A stretch of 64,000 nucleotides of DNA, from the NCBI RefSeq assembly GCF_000328685.1, contig NC_019974.1:1541001-1605000 (forward strand). The letters are read 5' to 3'. Origin of the DNA: Natronococcus occultus SP4 (GTDB lineage: Archaea; Halobacteriota; Halobacteria; Halobacteriales; Natrialbaceae). The notes below the pieces were generated by a model that worked only from the letters and a program-made list of their open reading frames with translations, did not search any database and was not told the origin of the DNA. The first letter of the stretch is position 1. Every line of letters begins with the position of its first letter. The position numbers and the translations under genes were made by a program. Positions 6,238 through 14,719 of this stretch are shown here, in pieces.

Positions 6238-7689
6238 ATGAGTACGGGGGTTACGATCTCGTCGATCTCGGACTACGCGATTCTCGGCTGCGGGAGCGTA
6301 GGGTACGCCGTCGCCGAGGAACTCGTCGAGCAGGGGAAAGACGTCGTAATCATCGACCGCGACGAGAGTCGCGTCGAATCCCTGCGCGACCAGGATCTCG
6401 ACGCCCGCACGGCCGACATTCGCGAGCCCGAAGCCGCCGACCTCGTCGCCGAACGGGACGTCGTCCTGATTCTGGCCTCCGACGTCGAGGCCAACAAGGC
6501 CGCCGTCGAACACATCCGCTCGCGAAACGACGAGAGTCAGTTCCTCGTCGCGCGCGCGAGCGACCCCGTATCGGGCGACGAGCTCTCGGAACTCGGCGCC
6601 GACATCGTCATCAACCCCTCGTCGGTGATCGCCGAATCCGCGCTCCGGGCCCTGGAGTCGGGCGAACTGGAGTACAACGCCGAGAAGCTCGCCCGGCTGC
6701 TCGAGTCGACCGACTCGCGGCTGGCGATCCTCACCCAGGACAGCCCCGATCCCGACTCGATCGCCAGCGCGGCAGCCATGCAGGCGATCGCCAACCACCT
6801 CGGGATCGAGGCCGACATCGTCTACCTGGGCGACGTCGGCCACCAGGAAAACAGGGCGTTCGTCAACCTGCTGGGGATCGATCTGGTCCAGTGGGACGAG
6901 ATCGACGACCCCGGCCAGTACGACACCGTCGCGCTGGTCGATCACGCGACCTCCTCCCAGATGAGCCTTGGCGTCGACATCATCATCGACCACCACGAGG
7001 CCGAGGACGCCTACGATCCCGAGTTCGTCGACATCAGGCCGAACATGTCCTCGACGTCGACGATCATGACGAAGTACATCCAGGAGTTCGACATGAACGT
7101 CTCCGAGGAGGTCGCCACCGCCTTGCTGTACGGCATCCGCGCGGAGACGCTGGATTTCAAACGCGACACGACCCCCGCCGATCTCACCGCTGCGGCCTAC
7201 CTCTACCCGTTTGCCAACCACGACACCTTAGAGCAGGTCGAGTCGCCCTCGATGTCCCCCGAGACGCTTGACGTCCTCGCGGAGGCGATCACCAACCGGG
7301 ACGTCCAGGGGAGCCACCTCGTCTCGAACGCCGGCTTCGTCCGCGACCGGGAGGCGCTGACCCAGGCCGCGGGCCACCTGCTGGATCTCGAGGGGGTGAC
7401 CACGACCGCGGTCTTTGGCATCGCCGACGAGACGATCTTCCTGGCCGGTCGCTCGAAGGACATCCGCATCAACATCGGCAAGGTGTTAGACGACGCCTAC
7501 GGCGAGATCGGCGAGACCGCGGGCCACTCGACGCAGGCAAGCGCCGAGATCCCGCTGGGGATCTTCACGGGGATCGAGATCTCCGAGGGGACTCGCGACA
7601 CGCTGCTGGAGCTGACCGAAGAGGCGGTCAAGCGAACGCTGTTCGACGCGATGGGCGTCGACGGAAGCGAAGGATCGAACGGAAACTGA
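6238..7689 (+). CDS. RCK_N (TrkA-N) - DHH/DHHA1 phosphoesterase fusion
   Basis: This 483-residue protein joins an N-terminal Rossmann-type RCK domain to a DHH-family phosphoesterase. The RCK part has the nucleotide loop at residues 15-27 (ILGCGSVGYAVAE) with an acidic residue ending the second strand. In the DHH part, metal-binding motifs appear as DSPDPDSIASA (168-178), VDHA (234-237) and DHHEAEDAY (251-259), with a C-terminal GRSKDIRINIGKVL glycine-containing segment. DHH proteins of this kind hydrolyse phosphodiesters such as c-di-AMP, pApA or nanoRNA. The RCK domain suggests control by a nucleotide and a link with potassium physiology; substrate is not certain. It is followed by a convergent PRC-barrel gene with no gap. 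Confidence 0.88.
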   Translation: MSTGVTISSISDYAILGCGSVGYAVAEELVEQGKDVVIIDRDESRVESLRDQDLDARTADIREPEAADLVAERDVVLILASDVEANKAAVEHIRSRNDESQFLVARASDPVSGDELSELGADIVINPSSVIAESALRALESGELEYNAEKLARLLESTDSRLAILTQDSPDPDSIASAAAMQAIANHLGIEADIVYLGDVGHQENRAFVNLLGIDLVQWDEIDDPGQYDTVALVDHATSSQMSLGVDIIIDHHEAEDAYDPEFVDIRPNMSSTSTIMTKYIQEFDMNVSEEVATALLYGIRAETLDFKRDTTPADLTAAAYLYPFANHDTLEQVESPSMSPETLDVLAEAITNRDVQGSHLVSNAGFVRDREALTQAAGHLLDLEGVTTTAVFGIADETIFLAGRSKDIRINIGKVLDDAYGEIGETAGHSTQASAEIPLGIFTGIEISEGTRDTLLELTEEAVKRTLFDAMGVDGSEGSNGN

Positions 7690-7998
7690 TCAGGCGACGA
7701 TCTCGTCGGATTCTTCCTCGTCGGGGTCGCGGACGCGCTCGACGACGTCGTTGATCAGGATGACGTCCCCGACCGACCGCACCCAGCGGTAGGGGACGAT
7801 CACGCCCTGTCCCGCGTTGACCTCCTCCTGGAACAGCTCCGCGTTGAGGTTGCCGAGCGCGAGCCCCTCGATGGTCTGTTCGCTGATGTTGAGTTTGAGA
7901 TCCTCGACCTCGCCGACGAAGACGCCGTTGTTCGAGTAGACCTCGCGGCCGACGAGCGAGGTAACCTCCTGGTGAGTGTCGTCCATGCCAGAGGTCAT
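7690..7998 (-). CDS. PRC-barrel domain protein
   Basis: This 102-residue protein consists almost entirely of one PRC-barrel (LVGREVYSNNGVFVGEVEDLKLNISEQTIEGLALG ... VIVPYRWVRSVGDVILI), a small beta-barrel found in archaea alone or in RimM and photosynthetic reaction centre H subunit. The stand-alone archaeal versions are abundant but of unknown function; a role in RNA processing or cell division machinery has been proposed for some. It converges with the RCK-DHH gene, its stop codon directly abutting that gene's stop. A second in-frame ATG at 7986 is an alternative start. Confidence 0.88.
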   Translation of the reverse strand: MTSGMDDTHQEVTSLVGREVYSNNGVFVGEVEDLKLNISEQTIEGLALGNLNAELFQEEVNAGQGVIVPYRWVRSVGDVILINDVVERVRDPDEEESDEIVA

Positions 7999-8058
7999 GG
8001 GTGGACGGCTCTTAACTTTTGGTCAGACGCGATCTGTCGGCCGAGCGGACCGTGGCGG

Positions 8059-9168
8059 TCACTCCGCCAGAAGTTCCTCGACGGCCGTGTGGTTGGTCAG
8101 CAGCCGTTCCATCCGCTCGACGGTCTCGGCGTCACGCGTCCGCCCGCTTCTGATGACGTCCTCGGCGCGTTCGACTGTCGTCAGCGTATCCGTCTGGACC
8201 GAGAGGATCGGCATCCCTTTCTCGGTAGCCTGGCCGACGATCGCTCCGGACGGACGGTGCCCGCCCGTGAGGATGAGACAGCGGACGCCGGGTGCTTCGA
8301 GGGCGGCCGTATGGACCTCGGCGCGGTCGCCGCCGGTGATGACCGCGGCGTCTTTCGTCCGCCGGAAGTGTCGCAGGGCGCTGTCGGCGCCCATCGCCCC
8401 GACGGTAAAGCGTTCGACGTAGGCGTCGTCCCCGGCGTCGACGAGCGTCGACGCGCCCAGCTCCTCCGCGAGCTCGGCGACGGTGACGCCCGCGAGGGTT
8501 CGTTCGCTCGGGATAACCCCGTGGACCGTGACGCCGCGTCCCTCAAGGAAGGGGACGACGTCGGTCTCGAGCCCGTCGTAGGCCGCCTCGGAGACGTCGT
8601 TGAAGATGACACCCTCGAGGCGGTCGCCGAAGGTTCGGGCGGCCGCCAGCACGTCGTCGGCGTCGCCGGGCACCTCGTAGGGTGCGACCAGCACCACTCG
8701 GGCGTCGAGCAGCTCGGCCAGATCGGCGTCGGCGAGCTCGATGATTTCGCCGACCTCGTAGCTGCCACCGCCCTCGAGGAGCATCCGATCGTGATCGGCG
8801 GCGAGCGAGTCGAACGCCTCCCGGACGCGCTCGCGGATCTCCGCGGGCTGTTCGCGGCCACGGATCGCCTGCTCGACGAACGTCGGCGAGTAGACGACGG
8901 GCTCGAGGTCGTGCATCTCCGCGTCGAGGTCGAGCAGCTCCCGGGCGAGCATCGGGTCCTCGTCTAAGGTCTTGCCGACGTTGCTCTGCAGGCGGGTCCC
9001 CTTCGGCTTCATGTAGCCGACGCTGTCGCCGTCCTCGTGGGCGAGGCGAGCCAGCGCCAGCGCGATCGCCGTCTTGCCGGTGCTCTCCGCGAGCGAGGCG
9101 ACGAGGATCGGCTGGACGGAGCTGTCGGCGGTCGATTCGGTCTCGGTGTCGGTGTCGGTGTCAGTCAT
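8059..9168 (-). CDS. Phosphotransacetylase-family protein with DRTGG domain
   Basis: This 369-residue protein has an N-terminal BioD-like P-loop domain (ILVASLAESTGKTAIALALARLA, then GYMKPKGTRLQ) and a later LLEGGGSYEVGEIIEL. A DRTGG regulatory domain follows around residues 210-330 (DAAVITGGDRAEVHTAALEAPGVRCLILTGG). It resembles the N-terminal and regulatory parts of bacterial Pta but lacks the catalytic phosphotransacetylase domain. Its ATG overlaps the stop of the ADP-forming acetyl-CoA synthetase gene by 4 nt, so it is made with that enzyme and probably regulates or assists it. The exact reaction is unknown. Confidence 0.88.
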   Translation of the reverse strand: MTDTDTDTETESTADSSVQPILVASLAESTGKTAIALALARLAHEDGDSVGYMKPKGTRLQSNVGKTLDEDPMLARELLDLDAEMHDLEPVVYSPTFVEQAIRGREQPAEIRERVREAFDSLAADHDRMLLEGGGSYEVGEIIELADADLAELLDARVVLVAPYEVPGDADDVLAAARTFGDRLEGVIFNDVSEAAYDGLETDVVPFLEGRGVTVHGVIPSERTLAGVTVAELAEELGASTLVDAGDDAYVERFTVGAMGADSALRHFRRTKDAAVITGGDRAEVHTAALEAPGVRCLILTGGHRPSGAIVGQATEKGMPILSVQTDTLTTVERAEDVIRSGRTRDAETVERMERLLTNHTAVEELLAE

Positions 9169-11261
9169 AGTTCGTCGGTGTCGACGGTGAGTCGGAGGTC
9201 GATCGCCTGTACGCCATCGGGGCCGGCCACGAGCGGGTTGACGTCGAGTTCGAGAATCGACGGGAAGTCGGATACCAGCTGGGAGAGCCGCTGGATCGTC
9301 TCGACGACGCCGTCGACGTCGGCCGGCTCGCGGCCGCGGGCGCCCCGCAACAACGGCGCGGCCTGGATCTCGTCGACCATCTCACGGGCCTCGTCCTCGC
9401 CGATCGGGGCAACCCTGACGGCGGTGTCCTCGAGGATTTCGACGAAGATTCCACCCAGGCCAAAGAGCAGCAGCGGCCCGAACTGCGGATCGCGGTTCAT
9501 CCCGACGATCGTCTCGGTCGCAGACTCGAGGTCGAGCTGTTCCTGGACCTGCACGCCCAGAACGGTCGCGTCGGGCTGGTAGTTGCGCGCCCGGGCGACG
9601 AGGTCCTCGTAGGCGTCGTAGACGTCGTCATCGGCGACGCCGATCTTCACGCCGCCGATATCCGACTTGTGGGAGATGTCGGGGCTGACGATCTTCATGA
9701 CGACGTCGCCCTCGATCGATTCGGCGACGTCGCGGGCGCGGTCGGGGTCGTCGACGATCTCGCCGTCGGGCGTCGGGATCCCGTAGGCGTCGAGCAGCGC
9801 CATCGACTCGACGCCCAGTCGGTTATCCTCGCGGTCGTGGGCCCGCTCGAGGATCTCCCGGGCGCGCTCACGGTCGACGTCGAAGGTGGTCGGCTCGCCG
9901 ATCGTCCGCTCGCTGACGTCGCAATAGCGTGCCAGCGCGTCCAGTCCCGCGACGGCCCGGGACGGATCGAAGTAGTTCGGAATGCCGAACTCCCGGAGCA
10001 CCTCCTCGGCGGCCCGGGCGCGCTCGCCGCCCATCAGGCAGGTGACGACGGGTTTGTCGTGTTCCTCGCGTTTCTCAATGACGACCTCGGCGAGCTTGTC
10101 GTACTCGAGGACGGCCGTCGGTGCGCTGACGACGACCGCGCTCCCGACGTTGGGGTCGTCGAGCGCGGTATCGAGCGCCTCGCGAAAGCGCTCGACGTCG
10201 GCGTCGCCAATGGCGTCGATCGGGTTGTAGACGTTTGCCTCGTCGGGCATCGCCTCGGCGAGCGCGTCGATCGTCTCGTCGGTGAAGTCGGCCATCCGGA
10301 GCGAGGAGTCCCCGACCGCGTCGGTCGTGAGCACGCCGGGACCGCCGGCGTTGGTGACGACGGCGACGCCGTCGCCGTCCGGCTGGGGCAGTCCGGACAG
10401 CGCGCGGGCATAGTCGAACAGCTCCTGGACGGACGTCGCCCGGATCACGCCCGCTTGCTCGAGACCTGCCTCGTAGGCCCGCTCGCTGCCCGCGATCGCG
10501 CCGGTGTGCGAGGACGCCGCCTGCGCGCCGGCGTCGGTGCGGCCGGACTTGACCAGTACGATCGGGGTGTCGTCGGTCACCTCGCGGGCCGTCCGGAGGA
10601 ACGCCTGGCCGTCGTCGATATCTTCGAGGTAGCCAATGATGACGTCGGTGTCGGCGTCCTCGCCCCACTCGCGGACGAAGTCGGTCTCGTCGAGGACGGT
10701 CTTGTTGCCAAGCGAGACGACGTCCTGGAAGCCGATCCCCTGTTCGTTGGCCCAGTCCAGCACGGCCGTAATAAAGGCCCCCGACTGGCTCATAAAGGAG
10801 ATCGAGCCCTCGAGGGCGTTCTCGGGGCCGAACGTGGCGTTCATCCCGTTCGGCGTCGACATCACCCCCAGGCTGTTCGGTCCGACGACGTTGAGGTCGT
10901 ACTCCGCGGCGAGTTCGCGGAGCTGTCGCTCCCGCTTGGCGCCCTCGCCGCCGGTTTCGGCGAAGCCGGCGGTGATGACGACGACGTCGTCGATGCCTGC
11001 CTCGGCGACGTCCTCGATGGCGTCGATTACGATCGTCGGCGGAACGACGACCACCGCCAGATCGATCGGCGGCGCGGCCTGTACGTCGCGATAACACTCG
11101 AGTCCGAGCACTTCGTCGCGGTTGGGGTTGATCGGGACGACCTCGCCCGCGAACCCGTCTCGCAGGTTCTCGAGGATCGCCCGACCGACGGCGCCCTCGC
11201 GGTCGGTGGCGCCAACCACGGCGACGGTCTCGGGTGCAAAGAGATCGGATAACCGTCCCAT
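9165..11261 (-). CDS. acd: ADP-forming acetate-CoA ligase (acetyl-CoA synthetase), fused alpha-beta
   Basis: The product is a single chain of 698 residues if read from the ATG at 11261. A TTG 18 nt upstream (11279) would add six residues but is a poorer start. It carries the CoA-binding Rossmann domain (ETVAVVGATDREGAVGRAILENL), two ligase-CoA domains including the phospho-histidine segment SSHTGAIAGSE, and the ATP-grasp beta part (ESMALLDAYGIPTPD, VVMKIVSPDISHKSDIGGVKIG, LLFGLGGIFVEIL). Haloarchaea use this enzyme to convert acetyl-CoA, ADP and phosphate to acetate, CoA and ATP. The overlapping downstream gene encodes a DRTGG phosphotransacetylase-like protein. Substrate range (acetyl, isobutyryl, propionyl) is not readable from sequence. 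Confidence 0.93.
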   Translation of the reverse strand: MGRLSDLFAPETVAVVGATDREGAVGRAILENLRDGFAGEVVPINPNRDEVLGLECYRDVQAAPPIDLAVVVVPPTIVIDAIEDVAEAGIDDVVVITAGFAETGGEGAKRERQLRELAAEYDLNVVGPNSLGVMSTPNGMNATFGPENALEGSISFMSQSGAFITAVLDWANEQGIGFQDVVSLGNKTVLDETDFVREWGEDADTDVIIGYLEDIDDGQAFLRTAREVTDDTPIVLVKSGRTDAGAQAASSHTGAIAGSERAYEAGLEQAGVIRATSVQELFDYARALSGLPQPDGDGVAVVTNAGGPGVLTTDAVGDSSLRMADFTDETIDALAEAMPDEANVYNPIDAIGDADVERFREALDTALDDPNVGSAVVVSAPTAVLEYDKLAEVVIEKREEHDKPVVTCLMGGERARAAEEVLREFGIPNYFDPSRAVAGLDALARYCDVSERTIGEPTTFDVDRERAREILERAHDREDNRLGVESMALLDAYGIPTPDGEIVDDPDRARDVAESIEGDVVMKIVSPDISHKSDIGGVKIGVADDDVYDAYEDLVARARNYQPDATVLGVQVQEQLDLESATETIVGMNRDPQFGPLLLFGLGGIFVEILEDTAVRVAPIGEDEAREMVDEIQAAPLLRGARGREPADVDGVVETIQRLSQLVSDFPSILELDVNPLVAGPDGVQAIDLRLTVDTDEL

Positions 11262-11321
11262 CGCCCTGGTGTTCGCCAAGGACGCGGTTAAAGATATAGT
11301 GTGGTCCCGCAGCCCGGGAAC

Positions 11322-12338
11322 CTAGTGCATCGAGATCGCGCTCCCGGAGCGACTCGAGGCGAGGATCGCCAGCGCGTAGATCGCGATCGCGACGACGACG
11401 ATCGAACCGCCCGGCGGTAGCCCCTGCGAGATCGCGAAGCCGAACCCGCCAAGCACCGAGGCCTGGCCGAACAGAATCGACAGCGCCAGCGTCTCGCGGA
11501 ACCCGTGGGCGATCTGCGAGGCGGCCGCGACCGGGATGACGAGCATCGCGGCGACGAGGATCACGCCCATGATCTGCATGGCGCCGACGACGACGACGGC
11601 GGTCATCACGATCAACAGCGTGTTGTACCAGGTGACGTTGAGGCGGGCGACCCGGGCAGCCTGCTCGTCGAACGTGATGAAAAGCAGCTGCTTGTAGGTT
11701 ACCGCGACGACGCCGACGACGGCGATGGTCAAGATTGCGACCAGCCGCGCCCCCTCGGCGGGGATGACGGCTGCGCTCCCGAACAGGTAGTCCTCGATGC
11801 TGACTCCCGAGAAACCGCCCCGACCGTAGCTGATGATCAGGGTCCCGACGGCGAAGCTCCCGGTGAGCATGATCGCGATCGGGACGTCGCCGTAGGTGTT
11901 GGTCCGCTCGGCGAGATACTGCACGAGCAACGCGCCGATGACCGCGACGACGAGCGCGGCGACCAGCAGGGAGCCGTCCCAGTCGGTCGTCGCGCTAAAG
12001 AGCAGGCCGATGGCGACGCCTGCGAAGGCAGTGTGAGCCAGCGTCTCGCCGATCAGCGCCATCTCGCGGTGAACGAGATAGGTCCCGACCAGCGGTGCGG
12101 CGATCCCGACGAGGACTCCCGTCGCGATCGATCGCAGCATAAAGGAGTAGCCGAAGACGCCCGTACCGAGGTAGTGGTCGAGCCACATTCCGGCGATCGT
12201 GTACTGGTCGTACAGCGTCCCGGCGTATGGGTACTCCTGGAGCCACTCGAGAGCCAGGAAGGCAAGCATCACGACCGCGAGCAGGCCCGTCAACGCGATC
12301 CCGATCCGCTCGAGGCGGCGTCTGTGTGTCCGATCCAT
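11322..12338 (-). CDS. znuB: Zinc/manganese-type ABC transporter permease (ZnuB family)
   Basis: This 338-residue membrane protein of the ABC-3 family has about eight or nine hydrophobic segments and the family signatures GVLVGIAAPLVGTYLVHREMALIGETLAHTAFAGVAIG and VGAMQIMGVILVAAMLVIPVAAASQIA. It forms the membrane channel for Zn2+ (or Mn2+) import. Its start overlaps the stop of the ATPase gene as ATGA, and it is the last gene of an operon reading permease after ATPase after binding protein. Zinc is favoured over manganese because the neighbouring binding protein and lipoprotein carry His-rich segments. Confidence 0.9.
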   Translation of the reverse strand: MDRTHRRRLERIGIALTGLLAVVMLAFLALEWLQEYPYAGTLYDQYTIAGMWLDHYLGTGVFGYSFMLRSIATGVLVGIAAPLVGTYLVHREMALIGETLAHTAFAGVAIGLLFSATTDWDGSLLVAALVVAVIGALLVQYLAERTNTYGDVPIAIMLTGSFAVGTLIISYGRGGFSGVSIEDYLFGSAAVIPAEGARLVAILTIAVVGVVAVTYKQLLFITFDEQAARVARLNVTWYNTLLIVMTAVVVVGAMQIMGVILVAAMLVIPVAAASQIAHGFRETLALSILFGQASVLGGFGFAISQGLPPGGSIVVVAIAIYALAILASSRSGSAISMH

Positions 12339-13078
12339 CAGTGATGGTGGTGGACGACCTGCCCGGTCGTTCCGTACGCTTGCTCCAAGGCGTTGCTTTC
12401 GACGAACGATTCCGTGTCCCCGTGGTGGAACAGCTCCGTGTTGATGCAGGCGACCCGATCGGCCCGGTTGGTGACGACGCCGATATCGTGTTCGATCAGG
12501 ACGATCGTGATCCCGGCGTCGTTGAGCGAATCCAACAGCGCGTAGAACGCGTCCCGGGATTCGGCGTCGACGCCGACGGTCGGCTCGTCGAGCGCCAGCA
12601 GGTCGGCCTCGGAGGCCAGCGCCCGCGCAATGTAGGCCCGCTGGCGTTGTCCACCGGAGAGCTGATTGACGCGGCGGTCGGACAGGTCGGTGATGCCGAC
12701 CGTTTCGAGGGCGTCGTCGACGATCTCGTGGTCCTCGTCGCCGAGCCGGGAGTGGCCCGCGTGGGCGAACCGTCCCATCGTCACCGCCTCGCGGACGGTA
12801 ACGGGCATCGTCCCGCCGCGGCTCGTGGCCTTCTGGGAGACGTAGCCGATGCGCTCGCCCTGGTCGAACTCGTCGACTGGCTGGCCGAACAGCTCGATCC
12901 GTCCGCTGTCGGGGCTGTGAAGCCCGAGCATCAGGTGCAACAGCGTTGTCTTCCCCGACCCGTTCGGGCCGACCAGCCCGAGAAAGTCACCCGCCTCGAT
13001 CGTCAGCGAGACGTCTCGAATAGCGACAGTTTCACCGTACGCGAACGTTACGTTCTCCATCTCGACGATCGAGCTCAC
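12338..13078 (-). CDS. znuC: Zinc-type ABC transporter ATP-binding protein (ZnuC family)
   Basis: This ATPase of about 246 residues has all ABC motifs: Walker A GPNGSGKTT, Q-loop YVSQKA, signature LSGGQRQR, Walker B LLALDEPT and the switch histidine in IEHD. I choose the GTG at 13078 (SSIVEMENVTFAYGE) because longer frames upstream would run into the preceding binding-protein gene and lack homology; the ATG at 13060 is an alternative. The protein ends in four consecutive histidines (QVVHHHH), unusual for an ABC ATPase and suggestive of metal sensing or buffering at the cytoplasmic side, though this could be incidental. It overlaps the permease gene by 3 nt. Confidence 0.92.
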   Translation of the reverse strand: MSSIVEMENVTFAYGETVAIRDVSLTIEAGDFLGLVGPNGSGKTTLLHLMLGLHSPDSGRIELFGQPVDEFDQGERIGYVSQKATSRGGTMPVTVREAVTMGRFAHAGHSRLGDEDHEIVDDALETVGITDLSDRRVNQLSGGQRQRAYIARALASEADLLALDEPTVGVDAESRDAFYALLDSLNDAGITIVLIEHDIGVVTNRADRVACINTELFHHGDTESFVESNALEQAYGTTGQVVHHHH

Positions 13079-13134
13079 TGCAATCTCACTCGCGTATCGA
13101 ACGCGGATCGTCTTATGTCTTCCATTTCGGTGTC

Positions 13135-14520
13135 CTACTCGGCTCCGAGCGCGTTCGCGAGCGACGGGATCGTGATCTCTTCCATCAGTTCGACCCAGCC
13201 GTACCCCTGCTCGCTCCACTCTTCGGTGGTCCCCTCCGCCGGCGTAACCGGTTCGGCGTCGGTCGCGTCGGTTTCCTCGAGCAACACCTCGACCATCTGG
13301 GGGACGTCCTCCTCGGGATCGGGCGTCTCGAAGGGGTCGTAGAGGATCGTCTCGATGTTTTCCTCCTCGATCACCTCGATCAGCTCGGAGACGTCCTCGC
13401 TCGACTCGACGGCGTCGGGCGAGACGCCGACGGGGGTTCGGATCTCGAAGTCGTAGCGCTCCTCGAGGTAGCCGAACGACTGGTGGCCCGCGAGGACGGC
13501 GACGTCCCGGGTCGCGTTCTCGGCGACGTCCTCGAGCTGCCGGTGGACCTCGTCCATCCGGTCCGTGTAGTCGGCGGCGTTTTCTTCGTACGTATCGGCG
13601 TTGTCCGGATCGAGCTCGCCCAGCTCGGCCGCGATCGTCTCGACCATCTCCTGGGCGAGGACGGGGTCGACCCAGACGTGGGGGTCGGCGAACTCGGTTC
13701 CGTCTTCGCCGTCGTCCTCGACGACCGCGACCGAGAGGTTGTCCGCGCTCGTGTCCCAGACGACCTCGCCGTCGACGACGAGTTCGAAGACGACCATCGT
13801 TCGACTCTCCTCGAGGCCGTGGAACTCGACGTGGTCGCCCTGCGGTTCGATCTCGAGGGCGTCCTCGTCCGCGCCGTCGACGACGGTGGCCTCGAGTGTG
13901 AACGGCTCGTCATCGCCGAGCGGGAGGACACGACCCTTCGCGTCCTCGAAGACGCCCTCGATCGTGATCTGCCCGTCGAGCGGGACGTCGGGGACGCCGC
14001 CGTGCCAGTGGTCGTCGTGCCAGTAGGCGACCTCTTCGCCGGTGCGCCCGTCGTAGAGTTCGAACTCCGCGATCTCGACGGCGGCCGGATCGTCGTCGTA
14101 CTCCGCGACCGGCTCGCGGTCCTCGTCGGTCTCGCGGTCCATCGGGAGCAGCTGGCTCTCGACGGCCTCGAGACCGTTGATCAGTGCGACGTCCTCGGAC
14201 TCGAGGTCGGCGGCGACGTCTTGCGCCCAAGCGAACTCGGGGCTGTCGAGGTAGACGAAAAACGCCGACTCCGTGATCTCACGCTGGAGATCGACGGGCG
14301 GCTCCCAGCCGTGACCCATCTCTCCGGTTTCGACCGGGTTCTCGATCGTCAGCTCGTCGCCGACGATATGTTCCGTCCAGTCGGCGAGCGTGAAGAAAGC
14401 GGCGTACCCCTCCTCCGGGTTCCCGTCCTCGCCGCCGGGTTCGCTCAGACAGCCCGCGAGGACGCCGAGGGAGAGCGCGCCGGCACCCGAACGTAACACT
14501 GCGCGGCGTGACCGTGTCAT
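13135..14520 (-). CDS. znuA: Zinc-binding ABC lipoprotein (ZnuA family) with inserted beta-rich domain
   Basis: This 461-residue exported lipoprotein starts at the ATG at 14520 (TRSRRAVLRSG, lipobox LAGC around residue 24), longer than typical ZnuA/TroA proteins (about 300). The A-1 metal-binding frame is present: H70 (GEMGHGWEPP), H281 (DPHVWVDP), H346 (GHQSFGYLEERYDF) and D395 (ILYDPFETP). Between about residues 142 and 275, where relatives carry a His-rich loop, there is an extra domain beginning EIAEFELYDGRTGEEVAYW with HDDHWHGG (168-175) and GDHVEFHG (228-235). The same domain makes up the two lipoproteins encoded just upstream. The inserted domain is likely to gather or hand over zinc outside the cell; that is inference. 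Confidence 0.92.
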   Translation of the reverse strand: MTRSRRAVLRSGAGALSLGVLAGCLSEPGGEDGNPEEGYAAFFTLADWTEHIVGDELTIENPVETGEMGHGWEPPVDLQREITESAFFVYLDSPEFAWAQDVAADLESEDVALINGLEAVESQLLPMDRETDEDREPVAEYDDDPAAVEIAEFELYDGRTGEEVAYWHDDHWHGGVPDVPLDGQITIEGVFEDAKGRVLPLGDDEPFTLEATVVDGADEDALEIEPQGDHVEFHGLEESRTMVVFELVVDGEVVWDTSADNLSVAVVEDDGEDGTEFADPHVWVDPVLAQEMVETIAAELGELDPDNADTYEENAADYTDRMDEVHRQLEDVAENATRDVAVLAGHQSFGYLEERYDFEIRTPVGVSPDAVESSEDVSELIEVIEEENIETILYDPFETPDPEEDVPQMVEVLLEETDATDAEPVTPAEGTTEEWSEQGYGWVELMEEITIPSLANALGAE

Positions 14521-14569
14521 AGGTAGAGGTACGGGCGAGCGGATAAAAGAGTTATTATGTGTACGAGGG

Positions 14570-14582
14570 GAGTTAATAACTC
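14570..14582. promoter_or_regulatory. 13-bp palindrome upstream of znuA, candidate operator
   Basis: GAGTTAATAACTC is a perfect inverted repeat with one central base, 50 nt upstream of the znuA ATG on the minus strand. A second, imperfect GAGTTATTA occurs 20 nt closer to the gene (about 14550). The spacing fits a metalloregulator operator overlapping the promoter. It resembles, in its central TTA-N-TAA core, the palindrome at 15385-15399 ahead of the neighbouring lipoprotein gene. Confidence 0.4.
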
Positions 14583-14642
14583 GTTGCAGCAATCGCTCGT
14601 GGGATAACAACGTGTCACGGCGTCGAGCGCGGCGGGTGAAAT

Positions 14643-14654
14643 GGGGGGGGGGGG
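14643..14654. repeat. Homopolymer run of 12 G
   Basis: Twelve consecutive G on the plus strand, followed by CCC, in the 199-bp intergenic region between znuA and the His-rich lipoprotein gene. Such a tract is slippage-prone. It lies within a possible read-through transcript from the lipoprotein gene into znuA, about 65 nt past the lipoprotein stop codon. Confidence 0.8.
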
Positions 14655-14719
14655 CCCGATTCGGGCGAGAAGGTGACACGAGAGTCGGGTTACGGGTTCG
14701 GGAGGGCGGGATCGAGTCG

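Noticed and set aside
6052-7221. Long minus-strand open frame over the RCK-DHH gene
   Set aside because: Antisense shadow in GC-rich DNA; no family motifs, while the plus-strand protein has clear RCK and DHH motifs; it also overlaps the tRNA.
13079-13219. N-terminal extension of the ZnuC frame
   Set aside because: It overlaps the end of znuA and lacks homology; GTG at 13078 places the ABC fold at the N-terminus.
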